From Colius striatus (lineage: Eukaryota > Chordata > Aves > Coliiformes > Coliidae): DNA of 64,000 bases. The translations under genes were made by a program, and so were the position numbers. Shown piece after piece: positions 61,721 through 64,000 of the stretch (the stretch's first letter is position 1; each line of letters starts with the position of its first letter). The stretch is from NCBI RefSeq assembly GCF_028858725.1, contig NC_084790.1, forward strand, positions 27,383,031 to 27,447,030, in the 5' to 3' direction. The notes beneath the pieces were generated by a model. It ran no database searches and was not told the origin of the DNA. It was given only the letters and a program-made list of their open reading frames with translations.

Positions 61721-61873
61721 AGCCCTCCAAATCACTTAATTAACCACCCCTCATCCATTCACCATAGCTAGAACAACAGGAATTCCCCACAGGTACCTCT
61801 CCCAATTAGAGTCTTTAGTTCGAATTTCATCTCCAGTGCCTTAAACTACTGGCCTCAGGGTGCCAAAAAGGAC
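61721..61873. other. Short spacer between two LTRs
   Basis: About 150 bp of ordinary sequence, ending in AAGGAC, which may be the left copy of the target duplication of the next LTR. Confidence 0.45.
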
Positions 61874-62391
61874 TGCTGTGGTTTAGCACCAGCCAGCAAC
61901 TAAGCACCATGATGGGCAGTCACTTACCTGTGGGATGAGGAGGAGAACTGGAAAAGAAACCAAAACTCGTGGGTTAAGAGCAATGTACTAAAACAAAATA
62001 ATAATAATATAAAGAAAACTCAAGTGCTGTCCAATGCCATTGTTCACCACTTGCCGACCAATGCCTAAGCAGCAATCCAGCCCTCCTGGCCAACCCCTCC
62101 CACCCAGTTTATGTACTGGCAACAATGTCCTTTGGTATGGAATAACCCCTTAGACTAGTTTGGGTCAGCTGTCCTGGCCACCACCCCTCCCAGCTTTCTG
62201 TGCACTCCCAGCCCACTGGCTGGCAGGGCAGAGGGAGAAGCAGAAAACATCTTGATGCTGTGTAAAATGCTGCTCAGCTATAAGAAAAACATCCCTATGT
62301 TATAAAGAATGTTTTCAGTGTAAACACAAAGCACAGCCCTGTAGCAGCTACTAGGAAGAAAATTAATGCTATGCCAGATGAAACTAAGACA
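61874..62391 (-). mobile_element. Solo LTR, family B (avian endogenous retrovirus type)
   Basis: 518 bp in antisense order: TGCTGTGGTTTAGCACCAGC, CAGCAACTAAGCACCATG, GTGGGATGAGGAGGAGAACTGG, AAACTCGTGGGTTAAGAGC, an ATAATAATAAT run, TTGTTCACCACTTGCCGACC, CCAGTTTATGTACTGG, AGTTTGGGTCAGCTGTCCTGG and CAGCTACTAGGAAGAAAATTAA. It ends AACTAAGACA. This is the full order of a common avian solo LTR. Flanks AAGGAC (61868-61873) and AAGGCT (62392-62397) may be an eroded 6-bp target duplication. Confidence 0.85.
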
Positions 62392-63895
62392 AAGGCTTAA
62401 TGGAAAGTTGGTCATCAAAGGCCTGAATAGGACAGGTTACAGGAGTCTACCTAGCTGACAATCCCTTAAAAAACAAGAGAAAACCCCTTTAAGTAAAGAT
62501 GGTTCAAAATCGCACAGCATTTGTTCATCCTTGACATCACCTGATAGCCACAATTTGACCCATGGCAGAGTGAACTGGGTTACTGGAACACAGTGGAGTT
62601 ACAGTGACTATGAGATCTATTTGTAGCTACACATCCCTACCCATGCCTCTTTGCCTTCCTGGAGAACTCGGTTCTTTAGTATTTACTAGATCTTCTGCTA
62701 GAGGAAGTAGCTTTTAATTTCTGAAGAGTTGGAACAAGGTGCTCTAAGTCTTTGCCAGGAAGCAGCACAAATATTGGTACTTTCCTATTTGACCTCATGA
62801 GAGATGATGTATTCACTTACCGTGGGGCAAATCCATGCTTGCAAAATCCTAATTTGTGGTTCCTAACTTTTCATATCTGTAAGCAGGTTCTCATCCATGA
62901 GGGAAATCAGGGTAGAGAAGCAGAAGTAAGGGGACAGCAGTGAAAAATCATGTTCTGTGACTTTCTCAGGGCAACTAATCTAACCGTGTTCTGTTTCAAC
63001 AAGCAGCTAATGTTTCTTGTTTTGTTTCCCATGTCTGTAAGTTATCTGGACTTATACTGATGTTGCATTTCACATCTCCTTGGCCCACAGTTAAACAACA
63101 ACCTGGGTTTTTTTTTTCTCCACAGCTAAATAACAGCATTTTTTTTCCAGGCTTAACGATGACAGCAGAGTTATCCTCTTCTAAAGACTGCAGGAGGCAT
63201 ATTTGTTTCCTGTTAACTCCCAAATTTTGTTCTGAAGCCAGCAAAATGTGTATGCCTCATGTTCACCTCACACTGAGAATCTAATTATTTTAATTGGTTT
63301 GAAATCTTTAATCTTTTTAAAGTTGACAAAAATCTGTGCTAATAAGTGACTCTGCATGCATGATTTGCCATTCTTAATACCTCAGCTGATACCAGGCAAA
63401 CAAATGGTGAAACTGAATGTTCCTGTGTGGCAGACATTTTGATTCTGTGTAGTTAATGCTAGATTTCATTGCCTGTCCCATTTTTGTGGTTACTGTGTCT
63501 TCTGACTAGAAAAATCTTAAATGATAACTCAATGGAGAGCTATTTCACAGATGGTAGGAGGAGTCCATAACCTAAAATCTCTTTTATAACAGAGACATCC
63601 AAATGCAGATAAATGTGAACCATGAAGCTTAAACGTAGCTACAAAAAGGAAACTATTTGATTACTATCCACTTGCAATAGTTCTGTGTTAACCACAACTT
63701 CACATTGCTGAGGCTAAACCTAAACAAGAAATGAATACATTCAATACCGTATGTTTGAGGATCTAAGATATCTTGGCTATCAGGACTTGCACCACACAGA
63801 ATGGCTGCACTGCTCAACCTTCCAATGTTCTAGCAGTGGTGTTGTAAAACAGACCTGATTCCTAATTCTTCCTGTTAATCAAGAATGTATTTATA
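62392..63895. other. Downstream intergenic sequence, nothing recognised
   Basis: AT-rich with small open frames (62752-62943, and 63060-63284 with an opposite-strand frame). None has recognisable homology. There are T-runs at about 63109-63118 and 63139-63147. In human TRIM36 follows PGGT1B (from memory), but no TRIM36-like sequence was seen. Confidence 0.45.
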
Positions 63896-64000
63896 AGATC
63901 CATAGAGCCATAGAGTGGTTTGAGTTGGAAGAGACCTTAAAGATTGCCTAGTTCCAAAGCCCTGCCTTGGGCAGGGACACATCCACTGCTCAAAGCCCCA
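63896..64000 (-). mobile_element. CR1 LINE 3'-end fragment, cut by the window end
   Basis: CCATAGAGCCATAGAGTGG, GAGTTGGAAGAGACCTTAAAG and GCCTTGGGCAGGGACACATCC are the reversed CR1 tail. The copy continues past 64000. Confidence 0.92.

Overview
This is nuclear DNA from a vertebrate, almost certainly a bird. It has two spliced genes with GT-AG introns and CpG-island promoters. It also carries many 5'-truncated CR1 LINE fragments whose 3' ends look like ATTCTATGATTCTATGA, plus several LTRs of avian endogenous-retrovirus type. I see no bacterial, phage, plasmid or CRISPR feature and no novel gene system. The unusual content is gene decay and LTR structure.

Layout. (1) 1-10060 is intergenic: one solo LTR (family A, 368-1476), an LTR fragment (3254-3480), a 51-nt hairpin (3734-3784), an isolated CpG-rich patch (about 6800-6980) and a CR1 tail (8075-8236). 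(2) 10338-19677 on the plus strand is CCDC112, a coiled-coil protein gene. Exons 1-6 are intact. The region matching the last three coding exons has two frameshifts, a damaged splice donor and a shortened last exon. (3) 20057-59764 on the plus strand is PGGT1B, the beta subunit of protein geranylgeranyltransferase type I, in nine exons. All exon phases agree, and the zinc ligands are present (D264, C266, H316). A one-base shift relative to the family replaces the last ~15 residues. (4) The PGGT1B introns hold two antisense family-A LTRs (intron 1), other LTR remnants, and CR1 copies in both orientations, including a 2.4-kb nested repeat cluster at 55719-58160. (5) 60262-64000 is downstream sequence with another family-A LTR, a solo LTR of a second family (61874-62391) and a CR1 fragment cut by the window end.

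The head-to-tail order CCDC112 then PGGT1B matches the human locus as I recall it. The two genes are not known to act together. PGGT1B pairs with FNTA to prenylate CAAX proteins, and CCDC112 is reported near centriolar satellites. Exon boundaries were set by reading frame, splice sites and recalled human proteins, without transcript data or an alignment program.
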